A stretch of DNA of 64,000 nt, taken from assembly GCA_024345305.1 (NCBI GenBank), contig BRON01000002.1, forward strand, positions 1,798,001 through 1,862,000, written 5' to 3'. This document shows, one piece after another, positions 47,586 to 59,854 of this stretch. Positions within the stretch are counted from its first letter, which is position 1. The number at the start of each line of letters is the position of its first letter. The notes beneath the pieces were generated by a model. That model had not been told where the DNA came from. It saw nothing but the letters and a program-made list of their open reading frames with translations, and did not search any database. The position numbers and the translations under genes were made by a program. Source of the DNA: Mrakia gelida. Taxonomy: Eukaryota; Basidiomycota; Tremellomycetes; Cystofilobasidiales; Mrakiaceae.

Positions 47586-50500
47586 TCAAACCTGAACAGG
47601 CTCTCCGGCTCCCTCTCCTCCCTCCTCCTCCTCGTTCAACCCAAGCACTCCAAACTCCACGGGAGCCTCGTCCTTCTCGACCGTCACCTCCATTCCAAGC
47701 ACCACACTCGCAAGTCCCCAACTGGCAGTTCCAACTCGAGATCCTCCCATAGCTTCCATGACCGCGAACGGTTTTCGGTCGGACGTGTCGGAGGCAGGGT
47801 CGTCGGCGAGGGCGTTGGGATCGGAGGGGTTGAAGGGAGTGAAGGAAGGGAGGTCCGAGATTCGGGTGAGGGTTGCTCGAGTGGGTTGGGTGTTGGATCG
47901 GACTGGAGGAGGAAGAGAGGGAAGACGGAAGGAGAGGGAGAGTCAGCGAAACGAAACGAGAACGTCGACGCGTGTTGTCGTCGCGAAAGCGAACGAAGAA
48001 CGATCCATCTCGACAGGACCAGAGATGAAGGAAGAAGGGCTCACCATGAGTGATATGAGTGTGAGGGTCATACACTCCCACCGGAGGAGCAGCTCGTCTC
48101 TTCCTCTTCTTCGACGGCGAACCCGACTCCGCCTCCGCTCCAGCTCCCTCTTCAACCACCCCACTCATGCCCCCCTCCTCCCCCGTACCACTGACGGAGA
48201 CGTCCCTCGCAGGAGTAGCCCTAGCGGAGTTCAGGTTGCTTCCTCCTCCTCCCAGCGGCGACGGCGCGTAAGCCGGCGAATTCACGAACGACGCGACTCC
48301 TCCCTCCCCACCCAACGCACTAGCTCTCTCCTTCCCCTTCCTCGAAGGTCCACCTCCAACACCTCCAGCTCCAACCTCCTCCTCACCCACTCTAACCTCC
48401 TTCTCGTACCAAAACCCTTCCCTAATCCTCCCCAACCTCTCCCTCCTCTCCATCGCCAACTCCCTGTTCTTCTCCTGCACCCCTCTCGCGAACTCCAGCA
48501 TCCAGTTCTCGGGCGTCAACCCGCTCCTCAACAGCGAAAGCATCTTGTTCCCTTGTCCAGCCTCGACGAACGGATCGTTGACTCCGGAACCAGCGAAGTG
48601 GGTGGTGGGACCTCCGACGGTGTAGAAGGGCATGTGTTTCTCGATTCGAGTTCCGGAGCCGGAGGGATCGTTGTTTCCGGAGCCTGGAGCGCCAGCGGTG
48701 AGGGCTCGGTCGGAGAGAGGGAGGGCTGGATCGGGGAGGTCGCCGACGTAGGAGCCGGGTTCGAGACCTTTTGTGAGGCAGTCGGCTCGGGCGGCGTCTT
48801 CGTAGTAGTCGTCCGTTACCCAGCGGGCATCTGTGGGTCGAAAGAAAAAGAAACGAGAGGAAGGAGAGGAGGAGGGAAAGGAGAGAGAGGTCAGACGAGG
48901 GAGGTTGAGAGTTCGCGAGGACGCGACGAGCTGAGGAGGAGGACGAAAGCGCGAGAAACGAAGCGAGGTGGTGCACTCACTCTTGAGCATTTTGGCTCCC
49001 TGAAGCTTGTAGCAGTTCCTCGCAGCGATCATGGTGACGGATCTGGTCTTGAGGATGGTGGAGAGACGGCCGATGTCGATGAGATGGTCCTTCTCGACTC
49101 CCGAGAGCGTGAGCTTGACGAGTTCCTTGTTTCGACGGAAGAAGTAGAGCGAGTCTCGGTATCCACACGTCCGAGCGGCGTCGATGGAGAGGACTGGTGA
49201 ACACGACAACAGAGCTGAGTCAGTCTCGAGAGTCGAACGGAAGGGGACGAGGACGAAAGACATCGCGAGGCGAGGAGAACGACGAACTGTAGAGCTTCTC
49301 AGGATCCGGTCGATACGGCGAGGCAAACGAGTTGGCTTTGTACTCTCGACCTGGACGAGACCAGAACCGATGAAGAAATCGTGCGTAATCAGCTCCATCT
49401 CGGTAGGAAAAGAAGGACGCGAGAGGGAAGGAAGGGAAAGAGAGAGCTCACCTCCTTGGAGGACTCCGTGGATGTCGATCTTGGTATCACCCTTCTCGTC
49501 GTCGGGCATGACGAGTTCGTCCGAGGTGAAGGTGTACTCCTTTCCGTTGACAGTCCTTTGAGAAGTTCGGATGCCTCCCTCCTCTCCCTATACGTTCGAA
49601 CCAAAGCAAAGAACGGAAAGGGAAAAGGTCAGCTCTCGCGCTCCTTCCTTCCTTCGACCTGTTGCTTCGCCCCCTACCCCGGCACCCAGCTTCAAGCTAC
49701 TTCCTTTCCTCGTCTACGACCCATCCAGCGAGCCAGAAGGCTGAGAGGAAGGACACAAAACTGACCTCGTTGTCGCTGCCATCGAGATCATCTCCCGTCA
49801 GAGGTCTCCTCTCGAGCTCCCTCAACCTAGCAGCCGTGCTCGCTCCCCTCCCTCTAGGTCTACCCCTCGCCCTCGTTCCTCTGCTCCCTCTAGGTCGTCC
49901 TCTGGGACCTCCTCTGGCTCTGGTCGAGCCTCCTCGAGCTCTGGATCCTCTTGGGCGACCTCGTGGGCGACCTCGAGTGACGGGATTGCTCGCTGAACGG
50001 TTGGGTCGGAATCCGACGGAGGAATCAGAGTCGTCCTGCCGAAAAGAAGGGCGAAGAGTAGGAGGTGGTGTTCAGTGATGGTGTGGCGATAGAAGGGACG
50101 AGGAAGGGAAGGATGTATGGGGTCGGAGGGAAGGAGAAGGGCGAGCTCACGTCGATTAACTGCTCGTCGTCGTCCTCGTTCTCCTCGTCTTCATCGCTTT
50201 GTTCGTCGTCGTGATCCTCATCCCGATCATCGTCGTCTTCCTCGTGAAGAGAGGATGAGGAACCGGCTCGGCCGACACCTGTAGAGAAAGAGAAGCGAGC
50301 GGAAGCGGGGATGGAAGCGAGGAGTGAGCTCGGAAAGAAAGAAGGGAGGGGAAGGAGAGGGAGGGAACGAGAGGGCAAGGGAAGGCGAGCTTACCTCGCG
50401 TGTTTCTTGTTGTTCTCTGAATCTTGGCTAGTCGAAGCTCTTCGTTTTGAGTAGATGGAGAGGATGCGAGGATGGATGGGGGCGAAAAAGGGTTGAGGAA

Positions 50501-50591
50501 GCTGTCGTTGTTGATGGGAGGACGCGATTCGTTTGGGACTCTGCGAGAAAAGGGAAAGGCGAGAGGTTTTGAGCTCGCTCGCCTCCTCCAT
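47586..50591 (-). CDS. RSC7: Chromatin-remodelling subunit RSC7/SWP82-like (CRC domain)
   Basis: Accessory subunit of RSC/SWI-SNF-type remodellers. The family core is clear after splicing: TVNGKEYTFTSDEL, then GREYKANSFASPYRPDPEKLY joined to ILSIDAARTCGYRDSLYFF, then DHLIDIGRLSTILKTRSV and RWVTDDYYEDAARA. A Gly/Ser-rich centre with KKRKRRAAPP and an acidic C-terminus ending GEGAGEPVQV follow. The N-terminal exons encode an Asp/Glu-rich stretch and then repeated Gly-Arg-Pro AT-hook-like units (RGRPRGRPRG, GPRGRPRGSRG). The 5' end is unresolved. The exon at about 50398-50545 is open in the correct frame but has no ATG. The two nearby ATGs are in other frames. The start given is therefore a boundary estimate. 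Confidence 0.8.
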
Positions 50592-50680
50592 CCTCGACCT
50601 CCATCCGCCCTTCCCCCTTCTTTTCTCGGTCTCTTCAAGCTCTCAGAGAGCCCTTCTCCTTCTACTAGTCTCTCCTCACG
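50592..50680. promoter_or_regulatory. Very short bidirectional promoter, RSC7 / RPC34
   Basis: Less than about 140 bp lie between the first supported RSC7 exon and the RPC34 ATG. Both genes must be driven from this stretch or from sequence inside the partner's 5' end. Confidence 0.5.
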
Positions 50681-53521
50681 ATGTCGTTGGAGTCCAAGCT
50701 TCACGCGTATGCGTTGAGTCTGCCAAACCAGGTCAGAGCCGTTCCCTCCCTTCTCCCTTCTTTCTTGAGCTCGAGCTGACTCTCCTTGCTTTCCTCGCCT
50801 CGCCTCCCCCTCCAGATGATGGGTCAGGCAGATTTGATCAAGCATTTCCCTCAAGTAGCTTTGGATGCCATCACCGCTTCCATCAACAAGCTCAGTAAAA
50901 AGGTAAGCCTACACTGAGGGGACGAACGAGAAAGAGAGAAGGTCAACTTCGCGAGGTGGCTCCTTCTTTCGATCCTTCCATCTACTCACCTCCTTCGCTT
51001 CTTTGATCTTTTTTTTCGACCGGTATAGAATCTGGTCAAGACCATCGACTTGGGAGGAGCGAAGGGAATCAAGTGGAAGGCTGTCACCAAGAGCGAGGCG
51101 AAGAAGTGAGTCCCGACCTTCTCCTTCTCCCTCCACCTCTCTCCCCTCCTCGTTGCTCTCGAGCTCACCCTCCATCCCTCCTTTCGCAGGCTTGGAACTC
51201 TCGACGACGATGAAGGGATGGTCTACAAGGTCATTCAGGATGCTGGAAACGAAGGTTCGTTTCCCTCATCTTCTTCCGAACGCTCGAGTCATCCCACGAA
51301 ACGAAAGAGCTCACCACCCACTGCACTTGCTCCGGTTGGACGAACCTCGCGAACTCACAGGAATCTGGACCAAGTTCATCAAGACTCAGACGAACCTGCA
51401 TCAGACCGTCATCAACAAGGTCCTGAAAGCTCTCGAGTCGAAGAACGAAGTCAAGAGCGTCAAGAGCGTCAAGGTACGTTCTCTCTCGTCTTGATGTTGA
51501 GCTCGTTCGATTCGCCGTTCCTTTCGAATTTTCTCGCTGACCTCGCCACCTCGACTCGTCGGTTCTGATCTCCCACAGTACCCTACTCGAAAGCTCTACA
51601 TGCTCTTCAACCTCACTCCCTCCGTAGAGCTCACTGGAGGACCCTGGTTCACCGACAACGAGCTCGACACTGAGTTCATTCGACAACTTCTCCAAGCCGT
51701 TCTCACCTTCATCAAGGCTCGCGTGAGTATTCACTCCTTCGTTCTTACATCTCCTTGCCTGCTCTCCCACGCTTTGGAGCTCGTGGCTCTCGTCAATCGT
51801 CTCATCCGAGCCTGCTTTCCTCGACGCGCAACGCGTCCGTCTTCGAACGTCAAGCTCACCCTCTTCGTCTTCTATTCCAGTCCTACCCCAAACAAAAGGG
51901 CATGGCCAACGCTCTCTTCCCCGTCTCCCACACCTCCGCCTACCCCACTGCTCCCCAAATCGCCACCTGGATCAAGAAAGCCAACATCACTCCCACCGAA
52001 CTCGACGTCGGTCACATCAACACCCTTCTTGCCGTTCTCGAGTACGACGGAGAGATCCAGGCCCTCCCTGCCTCCTCCTACGACGACGATTCCCGTGGAG
52101 GAGCTGCGGAGTCTTCGAAGAAGACCGTGAGCGTCGTGCCGAAGAGGAAGAAGAAGGGTGGGGACAGCGACAGTGAGGAGGATTCGGACGAGGAGAGGGA
52201 GAAGGAGGCCAAGAGGGCTAAGAAGAGGAAGGAGGAGAAGAAGAGGAAGATGGAGAAGGAGAGGAAGAAGGCTGAGGCGAAGAGGAGGAGGAAGAAGGAG
52301 GAGAGGAAGAGGAAGAAGAAGAAGAAGGGAGGGAGCAGTGATTCGGAGAGCGGGAGTGGGAGTGCCTCGGCTAGTGGGAGTCATAGTGAGGAGGAGAGTG
52401 ACAGCGATGACGCGAAGAGTAGATCAAGGTGAGTTGCGTCTCTCAGTTGAGGTTGGCGGGCACGGTTGTGGAGGTGTGGTGGTTGAAGGGAACGAGCGAG
52501 GAGGGATATCGACGCGTCGAGACGCGTCCTCGTCTTCGTTTCGTTCTGGACTGACCCTTCCTTTCCCTCTTCCTCGGTTCCCAGATCAAGATCAAGATCC
52601 AAATCCGTCTCCTCCAAATCCTCCAAGAAGTCCTCCTCCAAATCCAAATCCTCCAAAAAGAAACGCTCCTCAGCCTCTTCCGACGACTCAGACTCCAACT
52701 CCTCCAACGCCTCCGACTCCGATTCCGACTCCGGTTCAGCCTCCTCGTCCTCCTCCACCTCCTCACCCAAGAAACGATCCTCATCCAAATCCAAATCCTC
52801 CTCCAAAGCCTCCTCTTCCTCCTCCAAATCCAAGTCCAAGAAGAAGTCCTCCTCGAAGGACTCGGACAACGACTCGCTCCTCAACTCGGACGACGACTCC
52901 ATCGACGAGTCCGCTGCCAAACTTCGAGCCAAGGAGAAGAAGACCAAGAAGAAGCTCAAGCGGGTGGAGATCGGGGTGTCGGATTCGGACGAGGAGATGA
53001 AGAGTGCGAGTGGGAGTGACGATTCGGAGGAGGAGAGGAAGAAGATCCGAAGGAGGAAGAAGGAGAAGGAGCGGGAGAAGGCTGCGAAGGGGAAGGAGAA
53101 GGAGAATGAGAAGAGCGATGAAGACGAGGAGGACATCATGGACTTTGGGGAGGAGGACGAGGGGATGGCGTTGGTTTATCGAGCGAGTGAGTACGAACGA
53201 GCGCGACGCTTCTCGACCGGGACTTCTTCGAACGAACGAAACTGACGCGATCTCGCTCGTTCTTTCGCCTCGAACAGTCAAACCCGAAAAGGTCTCGCTA
53301 GGATGGACGGAGGCCCCCTGTGGTCGATGCCCTCTGTTCACGTTCTGCAAGGAGGGAGGTCCCGTCGAACCGGATGGCTGCGTTTGTGAGTTCCTCCGTC
53401 GTCTCTTATCCCTTCTTCTTCTGGGTCCAATATGTCGTTGCGTGCTGACGACTTTCTTTTCTCACACCGCCGTCTCTCAGACTACTCGAAGTGGCTCGAC
53501 GAGCCCTATGGCGACTTCTAG
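50681..53521 (+). CDS. RPC34: RNA polymerase III subunit RPC34 (RPC6) with a large charged insertion
   Basis: Pol III-specific subunit that opens promoter DNA and binds TFIIIB. It starts MSLESKLHAYALSLPNQ. Winged-helix segments follow: MGQADLIKHFPQVALDAITASINKL, KTQTNLHQTVINKVLKALE and RKLYMLFNLTPSVELTGGPW. The C-terminal Fe-S module is intact: APCGRCPLFTFC and DGCVYYSKWL give four cysteines. Between the third winged helix (ends near ALPASSY) and the Fe-S module (starts YRAIKPEKV) lies an insertion of about 300 residues, made of Lys/Arg/Glu runs and Ser/Lys/Asp repeats and spread over two exons. The protein is therefore about twice the usual length of roughly 317. The reading frame stays open through the insertion and both flanking introns are canonical, so it is not a frame error. 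Confidence 0.92.
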
Positions 53522-54424
53522 GGGAGTCGCGGCGCGACGACGACGCACGGAGGAGATTTTCGCTTGAGAGACTTCGCTTTTAGCTTTTTTTGGGACGCGA
53601 GGTGGGAGCTCGAGAGCCTAGCGGGAGGGGAGAATGAACCTTATGAGATATCAGCACCTTTTATGTCTTGCAGAAGGAGGAGGAGAGGAAGAGAGGAGGA
53701 CAAGGGCGAAAGAAATCAGCGCCGAGGTTGAGAGACCGCGACACCGATTCGTTGACTCGCCAGACGCGTCGATTTCGAAGAGGAAGTTTTTCAAGGACCT
53801 TCTCCGACGTTTAAAGAGTTTCTTCCGTGCAGCTGAGAGACAGAGAGGAAGGTTTTCATTCAACTACGACGCGTCAAGCGGGGGAGACAGGCTTCAAAGG
53901 CGGGGAGGGAGGAGGAGGGTTCGACGTCCTCGATTCCTTCCTTCCTGCAACGACGACTCTCCCAACCCTCCTTCTCTTCTTCTCCCTTTCCTTTTCTCGT
54001 GTTCACATTCGCTCGAGACTCGCTCCCAGGTGAGTTGACCGGTCTTGAGCTCTGGGCTTGTAGGGCAGAGGGAGGACAGGTAGGAGGAAGGAGCGAGATG
54101 GGGGGGCCGGATAGGGAAACGGAGCAGTCCTCGAGGAGAAGAGCTCGTTCTATCCCTCTTTTTCATTTGAGCGAGATGGGAAGCTCGTGTATACATCGAA
54201 GAGACTGACATGTACCCCTCGTTGTTTTAAATCTGCTTCTATAGAAGAACTGAAGTGCCAGGAAGCTCTTCGCGCTCGCTCCTCCTCCCTCGACCTCCCT
54301 TCCCTCCTTCCTCCTCCTCCTCCTCTCCTTCGTCAACTCTTCTTCTACCTTCGCCGTATCGGATCGACCTCCTCCACTCCTTCAAGTCCACCTCCACCCC
54401 TTACTCCCCTTCGCTCTCTCAGTC
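53522..54424. other. Intergenic: RPC34 3'UTR and ZRG17 leader
   Basis: 903 bp between two plus-strand genes. A probable ZRG17 leader intron lies at 54030-54245. The remainder shows no convincing coding exon or RNA gene. Confidence 0.5.
54030..54245 (+). other. Probable 5'UTR intron of the zinc transporter gene
   Basis: GTGAGT donor at 54030 after a CCCAG exon end, CTGAC branch sequence near 54206-54210 and TATAG acceptor at 54241-54245. It precedes the first in-frame ATG at 54425. Confidence 0.55.
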
Positions 54425-57400
54425 ATGAGTCCTCCGCTACCGCCCACGTTGATGCACCGCCGGAAATCATCAGCTTCGAAGGACAAGGCTCCTGCTCTCC
54501 CTGCTTCCTCCTCCGTTTCAGGTCTGGGCATCTCAGAAGAAGGAAACCATCTCGAAGAGGAAACGGATCACCACGACAGCGATCACGATCATCACAACCA
54601 TAGTCACGACGATCACGATCATTCTCATCAACCTCATCAACATCCATCGTCGTCGAATCCAGAGGAGGAGGACAACGACCTCCTCGGACCGTCTCCAAGA
54701 TCGCCTCTCATCCCTCTTCCCCCTACAACACCAACTCACAACCACTTCGGCACCTCCCGTCAACCTCCTCCATCCCCTTACATTCCTCTCTACGCCGAAC
54801 AGGAAGCCAACTACCCAGACGAAGAGCTCGGAAACTCATCCGAACTCCTCGACGACCTCCCACCTCTTCCTTCGACTCCCTCCAAACCCAGCTCGTCAAC
54901 CTTCGCTTCCTCCTCAACCTCCGAGTCCGCTTCGAAACGACACGAGAGGATCCATTCGAGGAACTTGTCGGTCTTCTTCCCTCGGCCTGGTCAGGGAGGA
55001 GGAGGAGACGCGGAGAGAGGAGGAGGAGGGGATGAGGTCGACGAGGGACCTGTGACGGAGATTGGGTCAGGCAGGATGGCAGGAGGGCAGCCGAGGAACA
55101 ACGGAGGGTTCAGGTTCGGAGAGAGGACGGAGGCTGGGGTGCTGACGGGTCCTTCTTCGAGAGGGAACGGTGTAGGCGGAGCAGGTGGGGAGCTGGAAGG
55201 CGCGGGAGGAGCGAAGGTGTCAGGGAGGAGAGGTCATCATGTGAGTTTGCAGCCCTTCCTTCTTGCTTCGAAGGGACTACTACCGGAGTCTCGATGGTAG
55301 TTCTGACCTCTTAATTCGATTATACTCTTCTCCAGCACAAACACTCCCTCTCCCACAACTTCTTCTCCTTCATGGACCCCGGCCAAACCAACCCAGCTCT
55401 CTCCTCCTCCCAAACCGGCCCTTTCCTCTCGTCCACGTCCTCAGGAGGAGCAACAGGCCAATGGTCTCCTACCTCCCCGTTTTCTCCATCTCAATCCGAT
55501 CCCAACTTCCCCACCAACTCCTCCTACTACTTCCCCAAGTCAGTCCAAAACAACGGAAGCCTCAGCTCGACGACCCAGCTCCCTTCACCTTCCTCGACGC
55601 GTCCGACCTCCCTTCTAGCTTCGCTGGCGATGAGCTCCAACTACGTGAAGTCGATGGGGATGTTTGGAGTGCTGGAGTTTGTGCTGGGAGCTAGTTTGTG
55701 GGTTGATGGCCAGGGAGGAGGAAGTGTTTCGGTGACGGGGTTGGGATATCTGGTGGTGTTCGATTCGCTGGGTGTGCTGGGACTGGTGGGTGGGAAGGTG
55801 ATGGAGGGGACCAAGGGGAGTGGGAGCTCGTATAGGTATCCGTTTGGGTGAGTCTCTTCCCTCTCTCTCTCTGCTCTCGTCTCTCTCGATTGTTCGCCTT
55901 GGATGGAGTCTCGATCGCCTTCGTTCGACGCGCCGAACTGATCGTCTTTCCCTTCGTTTGTTTGCGCCCTTTCCTTCTTTCTTTCTTGCTTGTGCAGAAA
56001 TTACCGACTGGAATCTCTGATTCTGTTCGTGCAGACCATCTTCCTGCTGTTCGCGTCGGTCTACATCTGCAAGGAGTCGATCGAACACGTCCTTCTTCTC
56101 GGACATGACCACGACGACGATTTCTTCGAGTGAGTTGCTTCTCTCCTTCAAAGCTTCGTTTTCGCTTCTTTCGCAGCCTACTCACCTACCCTCTGTTGCT
56201 TCTGTAACTCAGGATGATCCTCCCAACAACTCTCCTCGCCGTCGCGTTCGTTCTGGCCCTCTTCTCCTCTCTCGTCTTCAAAAATCACGCCAAGCTGGTC
56301 GAAGGTACGTGTTTCTTACGCATGGTCTCTCCCTCGATATAGTACTGACTCTTTCTTGCTCCCATCGCTCGTTCTCTATCTCCTTTGCAGCCGTCGGCGC
56401 TGAAATCCTCGGACCCGATCGTCTCTCGACTCGTTATCGATCCTGGCTCAAGTCGGACGTCCTGGTTCGGATCATCAGCCTCATCAACAACCCCTTCTCC
56501 CTCGCCGTACTCGCATGCACTGGCGCTCTGCTCTTCGGTGGTATCTTCTTGCCTTCGTTCGTCCCTCGCCTCTTGTTCCTCTCCCTCCTTCGAACGCGAT
56601 CCCTGTTCTTCGTGCTTACCCCACTCTTCTTCCCCTCTTCTCTCACCTCACAGGGAATACTTCTCGAATCTGGACAAGGCCGTCGCGATCCTGGAAACGG
56701 TTTTGACGTTCATGATCTCCTACCCAGCGTCGGTCGCCTTCGGTCGCGTCCTCCTCCAAACGGCTCCTCCAGAACGAGCGGTTCAGATGATTAACCTCAC
56801 CAAGTGCCTTCGAGAGGTAGAGTCTCACCCACTGGTCGTTTACCTCGCTGTAAGTTCAAAACGAAAGCACTCCCATTTCTAAACTAAACTCCGCGTCGAA
56901 CCTTCTTCTAAACTCTCGAAGCTGACCTCCCTTCTTTCGGTCTTTTCTCTTCCTCAGCCTCCCCACGTCTGGCGTCTTCTCCATCACCAGGCCTCCACCG
57001 TCCTCCCCGTACCCTCGAAAACGCTGCAGCCCGATTTCGGAGGAAGGGTTCGACCTCAATCTCCCTCGGCTCTCCTCAGCGCCGCCAACGCTGCCTCCCA
57101 ATCGTCGTCGTGTCTGCTGGTCGTCACCCTCGTTGTTCACGTTCGACAGGACGCTAGTGATCAGAACATATTAGGTGCGTACACCGTACTCTATCGGTTC
57201 TGTAGAGGTCAATCGAACGAACGAACGAGCGCGCGTCCATATCTCTCGGCTGACCTTCCCTCCTCCCTCTTCTCCTTCTTCAGACGTAACCAAATTCGTC
57301 TACGATCGATGCGCAGGAGCCGTCGGAGCTAGTCGTCGGGGTCGAGGTGGCTACTCGGGGGAGAACAACGGAGGGGAGGGGGAGTTGACCGTGGAGGTTC

Positions 57401-57441
57401 GACGAGGAGTACCGAGTTGGGAGCAACGGGGAGGAGCTTGA
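54425..57441 (+). CDS. ZRG17: Cation diffusion facilitator, ZRG17-type zinc transporter subunit
   Basis: Membrane protein of the early secretory pathway that partners with Msc2-type transporters to move zinc into the ER. The N-terminus MSPPLPPTLMHRRKSSASK leads to a His/Asp cluster (about residues 48-75) that could bind metal. Next come a Ser/Pro-rich cytosolic part and the family segment HHHKHSLSHNFFSFMDP. Several membrane segments follow: MGMFGVLEFVLGASLWVDG, GLGYLVVFDSLGVLG, LILFVQTIFLLFASVYIC, ILPTTLLAVAFVLALFSSLVF and FMISYPASVAFGRVLL. A soluble C-terminal domain ends RRGVPSWEQRGGA. The paired His/Asp transport-site motif of catalytic CDF members is not visible in the last membrane segment, as in yeast Zrg17. 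About nine introns are present. Confidence 0.82.
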
Positions 57442-57679
57442 TCTTTCGTTATAATTTAGAGACGCGCTTGACCTTTTCTCCATCTGGATCCATAATCCAT
57501 ATCTCTGTTTTCGAGGCTTGAGGCCCGTCCTACGAATTTTGCTGCTAGAGAAAGAAAGACGGAGCAGCGGCGAAGAAGCTGAGCCGAACCTCGTAATCGC
57601 CTCCCTCCAAGCTCGAAGCGGGGAGAGTCGAATCTCCTTCCTTCCTCTCACCCACCTCGCCACACTTCCTCTAGAAAGT
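57442..57679. other. Intergenic, ZRG17 / DUF1776 gene
   Basis: 238 bp between two plus-strand genes; holds a 3'UTR and a pyrimidine-rich leader. Nothing else is recognised. Confidence 0.5.
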
Positions 57680-59803
57680 ATGAGCAACCTCGACGACTAC
57701 ATCCGCAAACTTCCTGTTGCCACTCAAGATCTCGCCTGGGATCTCGCCTGGGTCGTTCAAGGGAGTGCAGATCAAGTTCGTGAGTCCCGACCCGACCTCT
57801 CCTTCTCTCCACCTTCCCTCCTCGGTCCATCTCCCCCTCTCCCTCTGACTCGCTCTTCAACCTTTCGCTGATGGGATGACTACAGAGGAAGGCTGGTCCC
57901 TAGCCAAGAACATGATCTTCTCCTCCTCTTCTGACCCTTCCAACCCCAACTCGACCAGCACCGTTCTCTCCTCCACGACCTCCTTCTTCCAACTCGGAGG
58001 AGGTGCCGCCCCTTCTCTCCCTCCTCCTCCTCCTCCCGCACCACCCCTCCCAACTTCGTACTCGTTCCACTCCCTCACTTCGAGCACGGACCGTTTCGTT
58101 CGCGCTCACCCTTACGCCGTGGGAGGTTCAGCGCTCGTTCTTACAGGAGCGACCGTTGCGTTCGTTGGACTCGGACCAGAGGGGAGGGGAGTCCTTTGGA
58201 GGAGAGTCAAGGAGGGTGGGGAAGGCATGAGTGCGAAGGTTGTGCAGAGGAGAAGGGAGAGGGAGGAGGGTAGGAAGGCGAAGGAGAGGTGAGTGCATCC
58301 TACGACCGAGGAGAGGAGGAGGAGATAAGGGAGGAGGAAGGTGGAGATCAGCTGACGCCATGTGTTTCGTTTCATTCCCTTCTTGCTTCGTTTCCTCAGA
58401 CCTTTGAACCGAGATGGACATAGGATGGAGGTTGTTCGTGAGTCCGGGCTCTCTCGTAGATCTTATCGTGAACTTGCGAGGAGGGGGGAGGAAGGGAGGA
58501 GCGAAAGCACGAGCTTGACGAGCTGAGCTGACCCCGCTTCACCTTCCTTCCCCTTCTTCTCTCGTTCTCGCGATCTCATCAGTCCTCCTCGGCGCGGACG
58601 CTTCTCCCCTTGGGTTCCCTCTTGCCCTCTTCCTGTGAGTTTACGTCTCAGCGTCTGCGGTCTGGTGGTTTGCGAGAGCTGACCTCGGTTCGGATTGATT
58701 CGCAGTGAGAGCCAGGGATTCATCGTCGTCGCTTCGGTTTCGACCATTCAAGCTGGTGCTGCTCTCGAGAAGCTCGCGAACGGGTTCGTTAGGGCGATTG
58801 TGCTTGATGCTTGCGAGGTCAGTACCAGCTGTCCGGATCTTGGGTTCGGCGGAAGGGATCGCTGACTCGTCCTTCGTTCGTTTCAGGCGTCGTCCGTCGA
58901 CCCTTTCCTCTCGTCGCTGAAGGGAGTTTTGACTTTGAAGTTCCCTATCCACTCTGCTGGTACGTATTATCTATCTATCTTTGCTCGAAAGACGGCTCTG
59001 ACTCCCTCCTCGCATCCTCCAGGCGATCCCTACGCCTCCTCCTCAGCCCAAGTCCCAACCGTCACCTCCGTCATCTCCCTCCTCGCTCTCGTCACTCCTC
59101 CTCCCTCGGACATTACCACCGCCTCTCCCCTCAACCTCCAAGCACCCCTCCTCACTCCTCTTGCCATCATCACCAACCTCCTGCCCAAACTCTTCGAACC
59201 CCTCCCAACGGCGCTCATCCCCTCCCACCTTCGCGCATCCACCACCCTCTCGAACCCCAAGCTCGCCGTCGAGAGAGTCAACTTCGCCACCTCCACCCTC
59301 ATCAAGAAGATCGTCGTCTTCCTCCCAGCCACCGGATCCCTCTCTGGACCAGGTCTCACCAACTCCAAGGTCGCTACCGACGCGGTTCGAACAGCCTTCA
59401 AGACCCTCGCGTCCGAGATCGAGACGGCTGCGAACAACACCTTCGATGGAGAGAGGCCTTCGTTGGTCAAAGTCGAGATCGTTGATCTTGGGTTCATCTC
59501 GAGCATCAGGAACGAGGCTTTGAGTCTCAGTGTGGCTGGGTTGAAGGTCTTGGGAGGGAGGTTGGTAGGGTGGTTGAGGAGTTGGGTTGGAGGGAGGAGG
59601 GTGTGGAGTGGGTTCGAGGTGCTGGAGAGGAGCGTGACGAGGAGCTTGTTGGAAGGTGCTGGGAGGGGAAGGGGTGCGTTTGGGACTTTGACGTTTGGGC
59701 TCTGGGGAGGTTCGATTCGAAGGCGGAGCTATGGCAGGACGTTCGGGACGAGCAGGGTTGGAGCTGGTTGTGAGTCGCGTCTCTCTTCTCTCGTCTTCCC
59801 TTC

Positions 59804-59854
<51 letters not shown>

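Noticed and set aside
47758..49200. 480-codon open frame on the plus strand
   Set aside because: Antisense to the RSC7-like gene. The minus-strand frames carry the family motifs and canonical splice sites; the plus frame is Arg/Ser-rich and low complexity.
47566..49509. 647-codon uninterrupted minus-strand frame as a single-exon protein
   Set aside because: It reads through introns. Conserved RSC7 segments appear only after splicing and partly in another frame; the true stop is at 47586.
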